NCBI GenBank assembly: GCA_045603485.1
Contig: JAZUMF010000023.1
Span: forward strand, 25,512 to 89,511
Length of the DNA stretch: 64,000 bases
Reading direction: 5' to 3'
DNA from: RGIG5952 sp045603485
Lineage (GTDB): Bacteria; Verrucomicrobiota; Kiritimatiellia; RFP12; JAAYLN01
A program made the position numbers and the translations under genes. This document shows, piece by piece, positions 54,190-62,624 of the stretch. The notes under the pieces were generated by a model. The model was given only the letters and a program-made list of their open reading frames with translations. It did not search any database and was not told the origin of the DNA. Positions within the stretch are counted from its first letter, which is position 1. Each line of letters begins with the position of its first letter.

Positions 54190-54897
54190 TTAAGCTTTGA
54201 ATTCTTGAATTGCGCGGAGGTATGCTTCAATCGGGTTTTCGGCGCGGGTGATTGGGCGACCCATTACCAAGAGGTCGCAGCCTGCGGTTCGAGCCTGTGC
54301 TGGTGTCATTATGCGCTTCTGGTCGCCGACATCGCCGCCTGCAAAGCGTACGCCTGGGGTGACTGTAAGGAATTTTTCTCCGCAGCGGTTCTTGACGAGA
54401 GCCGCCTCAAGTGGTGAGCATACGACGCCGTCAAGGCCCGATTTTGCGGCATTTTCCGCATAGTGCATTACGGTTTCGCCCATCGGCTTGTCGATGAGGA
54501 GCTCATCACGGAGCATTTCGGGGCTTGTCGATGTGAGCTGTGTTACTCCTATGAGGAGCGGGCGGGTGCCGTCAGGGCGAGTTAGGCCTTCAAGGGCTGC
54601 CTTCATCATTTCTGAGCCGCCGGCGGTGTGAAGGTTTGTAATGTCGACATCAAGTCCCGAAAGTGCATCCATTGCACGCTTTACGGTGTTGGGAATGTCG
54701 TGGAGCTTGAGGTCGAGAAAGAGTTTGTGACCGCGTGACTTTATTTCGCGGACAATTTCAGGGCCTTCGGCATAGAAGAGTTCCATGCCGATTTTGACAA
54801 ATGGCTTGGGAAGATTGTCTCCATTGAAGAGGTCGAGGAACGCCAAGGTTTCTTTGGCATTTGGGAAGTCTAGGGCTACGATGATGTCTTTGTCCAT
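54190..54897 (-). CDS. pyrF: Orotidine 5'-phosphate decarboxylase
   Basis: A 235-residue OMP decarboxylase. The catalytic DLKLHDIPNTV is near residue 62, IIVALDF starts the barrel, and TPGVRF and LLVMGRPITRAENP close it. It produces UMP. It follows the glycyl radical enzyme gene by 16 bases in the same direction. Confidence 0.96.
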   Translation of the reverse strand: MDKDIIVALDFPNAKETLAFLDLFNGDNLPKPFVKIGMELFYAEGPEIVREIKSRGHKLFLDLKLHDIPNTVKRAMDALSGLDVDITNLHTAGGSEMMKAALEGLTRPDGTRPLLIGVTQLTSTSPEMLRDELLIDKPMGETVMHYAENAAKSGLDGVVCSPLEAALVKNRCGEKFLTVTPGVRFAGGDVGDQKRIMTPAQARTAGCDLLVMGRPITRAENPIEAYLRAIQEFKA

Positions 54898-54913
54898 TTT
54901 TTTTGTTCCTTGG

Positions 54914-56917
54914 TTAGTATTCTGTGCGCTTAATGACCGTTTGCTTTAGTTCGTCTGAAAGTCGATTGAAGTATTCGCTATAGCCGCCTATGCGGACGAT
55001 GAGATTTTTGTGGTTTTCGGGATGCTCAAGGGCATCAAGCATATCTTCGCGCGAGATGCAGCTAATTTGTAGCTGTAGTCCACCACGAGCGAAGTATGAC
55101 TGAACTAGTGGCTTGAGGAATGGCTTTACATGCTCCTTGCGCATCCTGAAGTTTACGATTGGGGTACCAAGAAACTTGTTGGTATGTGCCGCTGCAACGG
55201 AGTTTAGGAGGGCAGTCGGACCTTTGGAGTCATGGCCGTGAATTGGTGCAAGTGAATCTGCAAGGGGCTCGCCCGCTGCGCGTCCGTCTGGTGTCGCTCT
55301 AACATCTTCTCCTGCCCATGTGTAGTTTATAAACTGATTAGAAACTGGGATAAACTTGCCCTTTGGATAACAGGGTAGCTCATCGAGAATCTTGGTAAGG
55401 TCATCGGTTAGGCGAGCGGCGAGCTCATCAGCGATTGGGTCGTCTGAGCCATAGTGGTGGCAGCCTTCAGCATTGCGAAGAAATTCGGCATCGCGCTCAT
55501 CCATCTTTTTGATGAAGTCGTCTGCAGTATAGAGCTTTCTCTCAAAGATTAGTTCACGAATGACGGGTAGCGAATCGTAGCCATTGACGACGCCGCAAAT
55601 GTTGATGCAGCTCCAGGTCCATCGTGCTCCGCTGTCATGAAATTCACGCATTGTATCGATGCAATCATCGATAAGGAGAGTTCTAATCGGGTGTGGACGA
55701 TATTTTGCGCGTCTTTCACGAAATTCGTTGACATAGGTGAGCCACTGCAACATTATGCGGCGTGAGCGCTCTATTAGTCGCTTGTAGAAGGCTTCGAAGT
55801 CAGGACTTGTTGGGAGATCTTCGCGTATTGCTTCGTCGAGGATTAAGCCGAAGTTTATACCTGCGTCATCTGAGCCTACATTTGAGATGCCTTCGAGCAT
55901 TGTCTCTGTGCAGCCACCAAAGCTAAGGCGAGCCCAATCCTCATCGGGGACCTCGGGGAATTTTTCGCGTAGGCCTGCCATGTAGCCTTCGTAGTTGTAG
56001 AGTGAGGGCTGGCCACATCCTGATGCGATGGCTTTGTAAACACCCTCCCAAACTGCATCTGGCATATCTTGCCTGATAAGTAGCTGGGTGTTGGGTCTTC
56101 TATGGCCACAAATTGCCTCTAGGCATTGGAGTGTTATGTCGTTGTAATCTGGGCCGAGGGTGCCAGACCAGGCATCGTTGATATTTACATGGTCATAGAA
56201 TTCTTTGAGTAGCTCAACGATGTTCTCGCCTTTGTAGTATGGAAGTAGGTTGCGGTCAAGGGGACCAATGTTGTCGCATCCGTCAACATAGTAGAGGAAG
56301 TTCCATGCAACCATGGCCTCATAGATGTCGCGCGGTGGATTTTCGGGGACATGACTTAGAGCATCGATGAGTCTTTTTGGAGCAGAGGCTTCAATTAGCA
56401 TTGCTATTGAGCGCTTGCGATAGGTATCAATGCCGTCAAGGACAACTAACAACGCATCGCGAAAATCACCTTCGGGGAGTGCTTGGACGCGCTTTCGATA
56501 GGTTGATAGACCCTCTGTTAAAATTCTCTTGTAGTTGATGAAGCCATGGGTGAAGCCACCGCCACTTACATAGTGGGGTGGGGGGACGCTTCCGATTTTG
56601 TCGAGGTCGGAGTATAGCGCGTCAACGGCTTCTGCAGGTGCCTTACTTCGCAATAACGACCATTTGCAGTCGAAGGTATATGAGTAATTCGGAATGAGCG
56701 CCATGCCGTCATCTCTAGTGGTTATTTTAAGATTCAAACCACAAGGATAGAGGCTTTTTCCGTCGTAGGGCACGAGTGCGGCATTTTCCCAAAAACGGCG
56801 ATAGGCATTTGAAAAGCGGTAGAGATAAGAGCGCTCTGGTTCTTCGAAGAAGCCTTGGGCAAACGGCTCGTTTACCGCTTTGAATATCTCTGCATTGTTG
56901 GAGGTTGTCGTTTGCAT
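54914..56917 (-). CDS. Glycyl radical enzyme of unassigned type, inside the pyr operon
   Basis: A 667-residue member of the PFL/glycyl radical family. The thiyl cysteine is probably Cys336 in SFGGCTETML, matching the GCxE-type motif of GREs other than true PFL, which has adjacent cysteines. The C-terminal radical loop is R642-I-G-G645-Y646 in LIVRIGGYSEYF, with the usual following KRTEY end. It is about 100 residues shorter than PFL or glycerol dehydratase. The function is unknown. A radical-SAM activating enzyme is required and none is in the window. It sits between pyrD (28-base gap) and pyrF (16 bases), on the same strand and clearly in the operon. Confidence 0.9.
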   Translation of the reverse strand: MQTTTSNNAEIFKAVNEPFAQGFFEEPERSYLYRFSNAYRRFWENAALVPYDGKSLYPCGLNLKITTRDDGMALIPNYSYTFDCKWSLLRSKAPAEAVDALYSDLDKIGSVPPPHYVSGGGFTHGFINYKRILTEGLSTYRKRVQALPEGDFRDALLVVLDGIDTYRKRSIAMLIEASAPKRLIDALSHVPENPPRDIYEAMVAWNFLYYVDGCDNIGPLDRNLLPYYKGENIVELLKEFYDHVNINDAWSGTLGPDYNDITLQCLEAICGHRRPNTQLLIRQDMPDAVWEGVYKAIASGCGQPSLYNYEGYMAGLREKFPEVPDEDWARLSFGGCTETMLEGISNVGSDDAGINFGLILDEAIREDLPTSPDFEAFYKRLIERSRRIMLQWLTYVNEFRERRAKYRPHPIRTLLIDDCIDTMREFHDSGARWTWSCINICGVVNGYDSLPVIRELIFERKLYTADDFIKKMDERDAEFLRNAEGCHHYGSDDPIADELAARLTDDLTKILDELPCYPKGKFIPVSNQFINYTWAGEDVRATPDGRAAGEPLADSLAPIHGHDSKGPTALLNSVAAAHTNKFLGTPIVNFRMRKEHVKPFLKPLVQSYFARGGLQLQISCISREDMLDALEHPENHKNLIVRIGGYSEYFNRLSDELKQTVIKRTEY

Positions 56918-56920
56918 TTT

Positions 56921-56951
56921 AGTTTCCTTAGTGATTTGAGTTTCCTTAGTG
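56921..56951 (-). repeat. Tandem 13-base repeat at the pyrD/GRE junction
   Basis: CACTAAGGAAACT (minus strand) occurs at 56951-56939 and 56933-56921, an 18-base period. The first copy contains the pyrD stop (TAA) and both contain an AAGGAAA site. The second is the ribosome site of the GRE gene. Confidence 0.85.
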
Positions 56952-57857
56952 AGCGGCTCCTGTTAGCTCTGAAATCGATGCGACCTTTAGGCGTTCACAA
57001 ACCCTTGGTAAGTCCTCTATAATCTTTTTTGATGCTAACGGATCGACAAGATTCGCAGCGCCGACTTCAACGGCGGTAGCGCCGGCCATCATCATTTCAA
57101 CGAGGTCTTCGGCAGATGAAACACCGCCACAGCCAATGATTGGGATTTTGACGGCTTCATAAACATCCCAAACCATGCGGATTGCAACTGGGAAAATCGC
57201 AGGGCCGGAAAGACCGCCTGTGCGATTTGCCAGGAGCGGTTTTTTCCGCATTATATCAATACGCATGCCTAGGAGTGTATTGATGAGGCAGATGCCGTCA
57301 GCGCCTTCTGCCTCGCAGGCTTTTGCGATTGCCGCAATGTCGCTGACATTAGGGGAGAGCTTCATGACTATCGGCTTGTCAGTGACGGCACGAACGGCCT
57401 TTGTCACTTCTGCCGCAGTTTCTGCCGATGAGCCAAAGTTGCGTCCGCCACAGTGGAGGTTGGGGCATGAGATATTGACTTCCAGGATGCCAATCTCAGG
57501 GCAGGCGGCAAATTTACGGCAATTCTCTTTGTATTCATCGAGCGAAAAGCCGCCGACATTTGCGACTAGGGGGCCATTGAAATGGTTGCGAAGCCAGGGA
57601 AGCTCTTCGGCGATTACGGCGTCAATGCCTGGGTTTTGCAGGCCAACGGCATTGAGCATTCCCGATGGGGTTTCGGCAATGCGTGGCTGCGGATTGCCAT
57701 AGCGGGCCTCTGCAGTGGTTCCTTTGAGTGAGATAGAACCGAGAAGATTCAGGTCGTACCAAGGAGCGAATTCTTTACCAAATCCAAATGTGCCAGATGC
57801 GGGAATGACAGGGTTTTTAAGCTGTACTCCTGCTACTACTACGGAAAGATCTACCAT
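56946..57857 (-). CDS. pyrD: Dihydroorotate dehydrogenase, class 1B catalytic subunit
   Basis: A 303-residue class 1 DHODH oxidising dihydroorotate to orotate with FMN. Motifs include NPVIPASGTFGFG at the N terminus, SCPNLHCGG with the 1B-type serine/cysteine region, KLSPNVSDI and IIGCGGVSSAEDLVEMMMAGA. The class 1B reading is supported by the adjacent pyrK, whose gene overlaps it by 7 bases (GAGGAG lies just upstream of the ATG at 57857). An in-frame start at 57956 inside pyrK is rejected. The electrons pass to NAD through PyrK. Confidence 0.96.
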   Translation of the reverse strand: MVDLSVVVAGVQLKNPVIPASGTFGFGKEFAPWYDLNLLGSISLKGTTAEARYGNPQPRIAETPSGMLNAVGLQNPGIDAVIAEELPWLRNHFNGPLVANVGGFSLDEYKENCRKFAACPEIGILEVNISCPNLHCGGRNFGSSAETAAEVTKAVRAVTDKPIVMKLSPNVSDIAAIAKACEAEGADGICLINTLLGMRIDIMRKKPLLANRTGGLSGPAIFPVAIRMVWDVYEAVKIPIIGCGGVSSAEDLVEMMMAGATAVEVGAANLVDPLASKKIIEDLPRVCERLKVASISELTGAAH

Positions 57858-58588
57858 ACGATCTCCTCTTTGCGAAAGACCGGACCTTCGGCGCAAACGC
57901 GAGCGGGGCCGTTTTTTGTCATAATTGTGCAGCCGACACAAGCACCAAATCCACATCCCATACGGGCTTCAAGGCTGAACTCTCCATCCTTGACTTGAGG
58001 TAAAAGAGCAAGAGCCTTGAGCATGGGCATCGGCCCGCAAGCATAGATTTGTGAAAGTTCAGGGCATGTCTTGAGGGCATCGGTTACAAAGCCTTTAACT
58101 CCGACAGAGCCGTCTTCGGTCGCGATGATTACTTTGCAGCCAAGGTTGCGGAATTCTTCGGCATAGAAAATTTCACTTGCGTTGCGATAGCCTAAAATCA
58201 CTGTGGGCGCGATGCCTTTTTCAAGTAATTTGCGGGCAAGACCGTAGAGCGGTGCAATGCCGATGCCGCCGCCTACGAGGGCAGGGGAGGTCGTCGCAAA
58301 ATCAATGTCAAAGCCGTTACCTAAATCGGTGATGACTTGCAGTGGTGTACCGATGGCTACATTGCGAAGCCATTTGGTTCCTGCACCAACCTCGCGGATA
58401 AGGAGGCATATGGAATTTTCAGTCCAATCGCAAACGGAAATTGGTCGGCGAAGATACAAGGATGGAATCGTAATATTAACGAATTGTCCAGGTCGGGTAA
58501 AGTCAGAGACATCGCCTTCGAGATTTAACTCAAAGACGCTGTCGGTAAGAATCCGCAATGACTTAACGGTAAAGGTACAGTCTTTCAT
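57851..58588 (-). CDS. pyrK: Dihydroorotate dehydrogenase electron transfer subunit
   Basis: A 245-residue ferredoxin-reductase-like subunit. It has an FAD-binding barrel with LRRPISVCD, a nucleotide-binding fold (LVGGGIGIAPLYGL), and C-terminal [2Fe-2S] cysteines in GCGFGACVGC and VCAEGP. It carries electrons from PyrD to NAD. It is the first gene of the operon pyrK-pyrD-GRE-pyrF-pyrE-pyrB. About 23 bases upstream is an extended -10-like box (TGC-TATCAT at 58619-58611), with an uncertain -35. No PyrR or UTP-attenuator structure is recognised. Confidence 0.95.
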   Translation of the reverse strand: MKDCTFTVKSLRILTDSVFELNLEGDVSDFTRPGQFVNITIPSLYLRRPISVCDWTENSICLLIREVGAGTKWLRNVAIGTPLQVITDLGNGFDIDFATTSPALVGGGIGIAPLYGLARKLLEKGIAPTVILGYRNASEIFYAEEFRNLGCKVIIATEDGSVGVKGFVTDALKTCPELSQIYACGPMPMLKALALLPQVKDGEFSLEARMGCGFGACVGCTIMTKNGPARVCAEGPVFRKEEIVW

Positions 58589-58677
58589 AAATCATATTCT
58601 CAACTACTCTATGATAGCATAATTTTGCATAGTAGAGAATGTCTAGCCTGACTCTTTGCGGTTTTGGTGGAGAAGTT

Positions 58678-58712
58678 AAAAAAAAAGGGGGCGGAAAAGC
58701 CCCCGTTTTTTA
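58678..58712. terminator. Bidirectional terminator between pyrK and malic enzyme genes
   Basis: GGGGGC (58687-58692) pairs with GCCCCC (58699-58704) around GGAAAA. A9 lies before it and a T-run after it. On the minus strand it ends the malic enzyme transcript, whose stop codon is at 58710-58712. Confidence 0.85.
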
Positions 58713-59960
58713 TTTTCTTATGACGCCTGTTCGAATTGCCGCATCGCGGACTGCTGCCGGGACGCAAGCGATAAGACGGCTGTCAAATGGGTTTGGAATG
58801 ATATATTCGTGACCAAAGGCGAGGTCAGGGCGACCTGCCAATTCTTTGACCTCGTCGGTGACGGGTTCGCGAGCAAGCGCCGCGAGAGCCTCTGCTGCCG
58901 CGACCTTCATTTCGGTGTTGATTGTGCGAGCCTTGGCATCAAGTGCACCGCGGAAGAGATATGGGAATCCAAGCACATTGTTAATCTGGTTTGGATAGTC
59001 GCTTCTTCCTGTTGCCATAATGTAGGGCTTGCCGTTCATTGCAGCGGCAACGGCCTCGGGTGTAATCTCGGGGTCGGGGTTTGCCATGGCAAAGATGGCA
59101 GGGCATTCTGCCATTTGTGCAACTTCTTCACCTGTTAAGACATTTGGTGCAGAGACACCAATAAAGACATCAGCTCCACGAACGGCTTCGGCAAGTGTTT
59201 TGGCTGTTGTCTTAACGGCGTGACGGCGCTTGTGGTCGTTGAGGTCTGTTCGGTCATCGCGGATGGTGCCCTTGGAGTCGCAGAGTGTGAGGTCTTGAAC
59301 TCCCGCGGCTTTGCACATGTCGGAGATGCGAATGCCTGCGGCGCCAGCTCCGTTGACTACAACCTTGAGTGAGCTTATAGGACGCCCCTTGATGTATGCT
59401 GCATTCATCAAGCCGGAGACCGTGATTACAGCGGTTCCCCACTGGTCATCGTGAAATACTGGAATGTCCAGCATCGCATCAAGTCGGTCTTCGATTTCGA
59501 AGCAGGCGGGAGCGGCAATGTCTTCGAGATTGATACCGCCATACATAGGTGCGATTGCTGCGACGGCATCAATGACGCGCTCGGGATCGGTTTTGCCAGT
59601 ATCCAAGCCACCCATGCGGCAGTGCGAAAGAGGAACGGGCCAAGCATCAACATTGCCGAAGGATTTGAAGAGAACAGCCTTGCCTTCCATAACAGGAATT
59701 GAAGCTAGTGCGCCAAGGTCGCCAAGGCCGAGGATGGCTGTGCCATCGGAGACGACAGCGACTAGATTTCCTTTTGCCGTATAGTCAAAAGCGGAGACAG
59801 GAGTCGCTGCGATTTCTTTAACTGCTTGTGCGACACCTGGTGTGTATGCGAGGCAGAGGTCTCTAGGACCTTTTAACTGTCTGGGCATACGAAGACCAAT
59901 CTTGCCACCAAGATGATACTGAAGAACTTCTTCTTTTGTTACTTTTAGCGATGTTGCCAT
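58710..59960 (-). CDS. maeB: NADP-dependent malic enzyme (short bacterial type)
   Basis: A 416-residue malic enzyme making pyruvate and CO2 from malate. Segments: CLAYTPGVAQ, AVVSDGTAILGLGDLG and VEDRLDAM-like metal site (FEIEDRLDAMLDIPVFHDDQWGTA, which includes the Asp ligands), and the nucleotide site GAGAAGIR. It lacks the phosphotransacetylase-like extension of long MaeB proteins. ATG 59960 follows AAGGGA; the in-frame start at 60065 would overlap the RRM gene and its terminator and is rejected. A strong terminator separates it from the RRM gene. Confidence 0.93.
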   Translation of the reverse strand: MATSLKVTKEEVLQYHLGGKIGLRMPRQLKGPRDLCLAYTPGVAQAVKEIAATPVSAFDYTAKGNLVAVVSDGTAILGLGDLGALASIPVMEGKAVLFKSFGNVDAWPVPLSHCRMGGLDTGKTDPERVIDAVAAIAPMYGGINLEDIAAPACFEIEDRLDAMLDIPVFHDDQWGTAVITVSGLMNAAYIKGRPISSLKVVVNGAGAAGIRISDMCKAAGVQDLTLCDSKGTIRDDRTDLNDHKRRHAVKTTAKTLAEAVRGADVFIGVSAPNVLTGEEVAQMAECPAIFAMANPDPEITPEAVAAAMNGKPYIMATGRSDYPNQINNVLGFPYLFRGALDAKARTINTEMKVAAAEALAALAREPVTDEVKELAGRPDLAFGHEYIIPNPFDSRLIACVPAAVRDAAIRTGVIRK

Positions 59961-59972
59961 TTCTATTCCCTT

Positions 59973-60007
59973 AAAAAAGAAGCCCCCCGTCGCATGGCTA
60001 GGGGGGC
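59973..60007 (-). terminator. Rho-independent terminator of the RRM gene
   Basis: GCCCCCC (60007-60001) pairs with GGGGGGC (59988-59982) on the minus strand, 12-base loop, then TTC and T6. It lies 11 bases after the stop of the RRM gene. Confidence 0.9.
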
Positions 60008-60018
60008 CGTCCTGTGCA

Positions 60019-60417
60019 CTAGTTCTTGTTGTTGCGAGCTTCGTTGATGTGAAGCTTGCGACCATGCATTTCTGTTTCGTTCAAGGCTGCGATAGCCTTT
60101 TCCGCTTCATTGCGGTTTGGCATTTCAATGAAGCCAAAGCCCTTGGATTTGTGAGTGAAGTGATTCGTTATAATCCGGACAGAAGCGACTGCTCCGAACT
60201 TTTCAAATTCCTTGCGGAGGTAGTCTTCGGTTGTGTCGTAGCTGAGATTGCCAATGTAAATCTCAACTGCTCCAGGGGGAAGATTCTTAAACTTTTTGTT
60301 TGCTATGCGTTTTTTCTTTGGTACTGCGTAGCCAACGAAGAAGCCTGCTATGAGACCAATGACTAGCCCGGCTCCAGCCGTGACCATCGGGTTTTGCATG
60401 AGTTGATGCATATCCAT
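60019..60417 (-). CDS. Membrane-anchored RRM RNA-binding protein
   Basis: A 132-residue protein with an N-terminal hydrophobic segment at about 12-31 (TAGAGLVIGLIAGFFVGYAV), a basic stop (PKKKR), then one RRM. The RRM has RNP2 IYIGNL at 53-58 and RNP1 KGFGFIEM at 92-99, with the aromatic residues that stack on RNA. Bacterial RRM proteins are usually soluble and cold- or stress-linked; a membrane anchor is unusual. ATG 60417 follows AAGGAG with 7 bases. It lies just behind rpoD on the same strand and ends at its own terminator, so it may be expressed on its own. Confidence 0.88.
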   Translation of the reverse strand: MDMHQLMQNPMVTAGAGLVIGLIAGFFVGYAVPKKKRIANKKFKNLPPGAVEIYIGNLSYDTTEDYLRKEFEKFGAVASVRIITNHFTHKSKGFGFIEMPNRNEAEKAIAALNETEMHGRKLHINEARNNKN

Positions 60418-60509
60418 GGGGTTTCTCCTTCTAGGGAACATCCCTAGAGATCTAGCTTTTCTTGCTTTGTTTTTCTTTTGGTTTTGTGGTTCAGGATTTG
60501 CATTCCAAA

Positions 60510-62507
60510 TTAGGACTGAATAAATCCGTCAAGAATGCGTTTGCGATTAGGATGGCGGAGCTTTTTAAGCGCCTTTGCTTCAATTTGACGGATGCGTTCG
60601 CGTGTCACATTGAATGCCTTACCTACATCTTCAAGTGTCTTTGGACATCCGTCCGAAAGACCAAATCGTTGATCGAGAACATCTCGCTCTCGCTTTGTGA
60701 GCGTGTTGAGAACTTCGGTCAAACGCTCCTTAAGCATACTGTGAGATGCCATTTCAGATGGACTTTCTGAAGACTTGTCTTCAATAAAGTCGCCAAATTG
60801 CGCGTCATCCCCATCACCAACGGGGTTCTGGAGCGAAATCGGGTGTTGCGCCATGCGGAAGATATCGCGTACCTTATCAATACCGCACTTCATCTCCTCG
60901 GCTGTTTCTTCAAGCGTTGGCTCTCTGCCCAACTCTTGAACTAACTTTTTCTGGACGCGAGTCAATCGATTGATTGTTTCAATCATGTGGACAGGAATGC
61001 GAATCGTTCTCGCTTGATCCGCGATAGCGCGCGTCGCTGCCTGGCGGATCCACCATGTAGCGTAAGTAGAGAACTTGTAGCCGCGAGTGTATTCAAACTT
61101 CTCAACCGCCTTCATAAGACCTGTATTGCCCTCTTGAATAAGATCAAGGAAGCTCAGTCCGCGATTCATGTATTTCTTTACGATTGAGATTACGAGACGA
61201 AGGTTGGCTTTTACCATCTTGTTTCGTCCCTCTTGGCCTTTTCGCAAAGATGTGCGTAAATCACCGAATTCCTGTTTAAAGGTTTCTGCTGACATGCAGG
61301 CTGCATCAAGAATCTCTGCGCATTTTGCTTCGATCTCTTGCATAATCTCGGGATGGCGGCGAGCCTTGTTTTGCTTGTTTTCCTTCTTTTTGCGAAGCTC
61401 TTGCTCTATGAATGGCTCGTAGTAGCATTTTTCAGCGTCAAGACAGATTTGCTCCAAAACCTTTTGCTTGAAATTAAGCTCTTCATCAACAAAGGTTATG
61501 AAGTCGGAGCGCAGCTTGTCGCGTTTTTTTAAGGCCTTGGCTTTGTCCTTCTCGTTTTTGCAGTCTCTGATAAGCTCGTAAGATTCATGTAAAAGCTTGT
61601 GGTATTTCTCCAGCTCCTTGTTAAGCTTTTCAAGCTGAAGCATATACTGGTCGCGTGTGTCGACAAACTTATCGGTGATAATGCGGTCAAAGCGCTCCTC
61701 TCCATTTTGAAGTTTGTTGAGCAACTTTATGCAAAGTGACGGCATAAATCCAAAATGGCTGAAGTATTCTCTGACGGCATTTTGAGATTCCTCAATGTCT
61801 TTGCAAATGTCCTTTTCCTGCTCCTTGTTAAGCAAAGGAACTTGCCCCATCTGATGGAGATACATTCTAATCGGATCGTCAAAGTAGTCAATCTTTGACG
61901 CCATTGCATGCTGAATATCGGTCTCTCTTGCTGAAATGTAGTCCTTTTCGTTCTTGGCGTCAATAACATCAATACCAAGCTGGACCAGAAGCATTTGGCA
62001 GCTCTCAATGTCATTTTCAGAATGGGAGTCAAGAGGCAACGCTTGGTTGATTTCGTCCGTAGTGACATATCCGCCGTGAGATTCCGAAAGATGGCTGAGC
62101 ATTTTAACAACCTCGTGCATCGACTTTGAAGTCGATGTTTCAATGTTGTCGAAGAAGCTGTCAGTCGCTATATCGCCACGCGTGTCATAATCGTCATTGC
62201 CATGGACATCATCACCGAAGAAGTCGGTGTCTTTTTCTACGCCGAAGGGAGACGAAGAGTCCTCTTCTTCCTCATCGTCCTCTAACTGCGCAATATCGTT
62301 TGCATCTGGTTCCTCGTCGATGGGCTCTTCAAAATCGTTAAGCGTGACCTCTTCATCCAAATTGGCGTTTGCTTCATCATCCGCCGGGACTTGATTTTTA
62401 CGCGGACGCCCGCGTTTCTTTGCTGGCTGCGCAGAGGCAGTCATTATGGTCTTACTATCTAATGCGTCATCTTCAAGTTTTGCACTTTTTGCTTGTTTTT
62501 TTGCCAT
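60510..62507 (-). CDS. rpoD: RNA polymerase sigma factor RpoD (sigma-70)
   Basis: A 665-residue housekeeping sigma factor. The acidic N terminus includes a basic KKRGRPRKN patch, region 1.2 follows with DDPIRMYLHQMGQVPLLNKEQE, then a long non-conserved region. Region 2 has LDLIQEGNTGLMKAVEKFEY and FSTYATWWIRQA, region 3 has PVHMIETINRL, and region 4 has LTKRERDVLDQRFGL with the VTRERIRQIEAKALKKLRHP end. It recognises TTGACA/TATAAT promoters, consistent with several sites in this window. No rpsU or dnaG neighbour is present. Confidence 0.97.
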   Translation of the reverse strand: MAKKQAKSAKLEDDALDSKTIMTASAQPAKKRGRPRKNQVPADDEANANLDEEVTLNDFEEPIDEEPDANDIAQLEDDEEEEDSSSPFGVEKDTDFFGDDVHGNDDYDTRGDIATDSFFDNIETSTSKSMHEVVKMLSHLSESHGGYVTTDEINQALPLDSHSENDIESCQMLLVQLGIDVIDAKNEKDYISARETDIQHAMASKIDYFDDPIRMYLHQMGQVPLLNKEQEKDICKDIEESQNAVREYFSHFGFMPSLCIKLLNKLQNGEERFDRIITDKFVDTRDQYMLQLEKLNKELEKYHKLLHESYELIRDCKNEKDKAKALKKRDKLRSDFITFVDEELNFKQKVLEQICLDAEKCYYEPFIEQELRKKKENKQNKARRHPEIMQEIEAKCAEILDAACMSAETFKQEFGDLRTSLRKGQEGRNKMVKANLRLVISIVKKYMNRGLSFLDLIQEGNTGLMKAVEKFEYTRGYKFSTYATWWIRQAATRAIADQARTIRIPVHMIETINRLTRVQKKLVQELGREPTLEETAEEMKCGIDKVRDIFRMAQHPISLQNPVGDGDDAQFGDFIEDKSSESPSEMASHSMLKERLTEVLNTLTKRERDVLDQRFGLSDGCPKTLEDVGKAFNVTRERIRQIEAKALKKLRHPNRKRILDGFIQS

Positions 62508-62624
62508 TTGGTATGCCTTTTGCCTGTAGAGGAGGATTTTAATTAAGAGGATTGTGAGATCTTTAGGATAGCCACAACTATAAGTTATTACACCGTAGCA
62601 TTCTTTTTCTTACGCGAAAAATAT

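Noticed and set aside
54914..56917. GRE as a truncated or inactive pyruvate formate-lyase
   Set aside because: Both the thiyl cysteine and the radical glycine loop are present and the C-terminus is complete; only the length is short.
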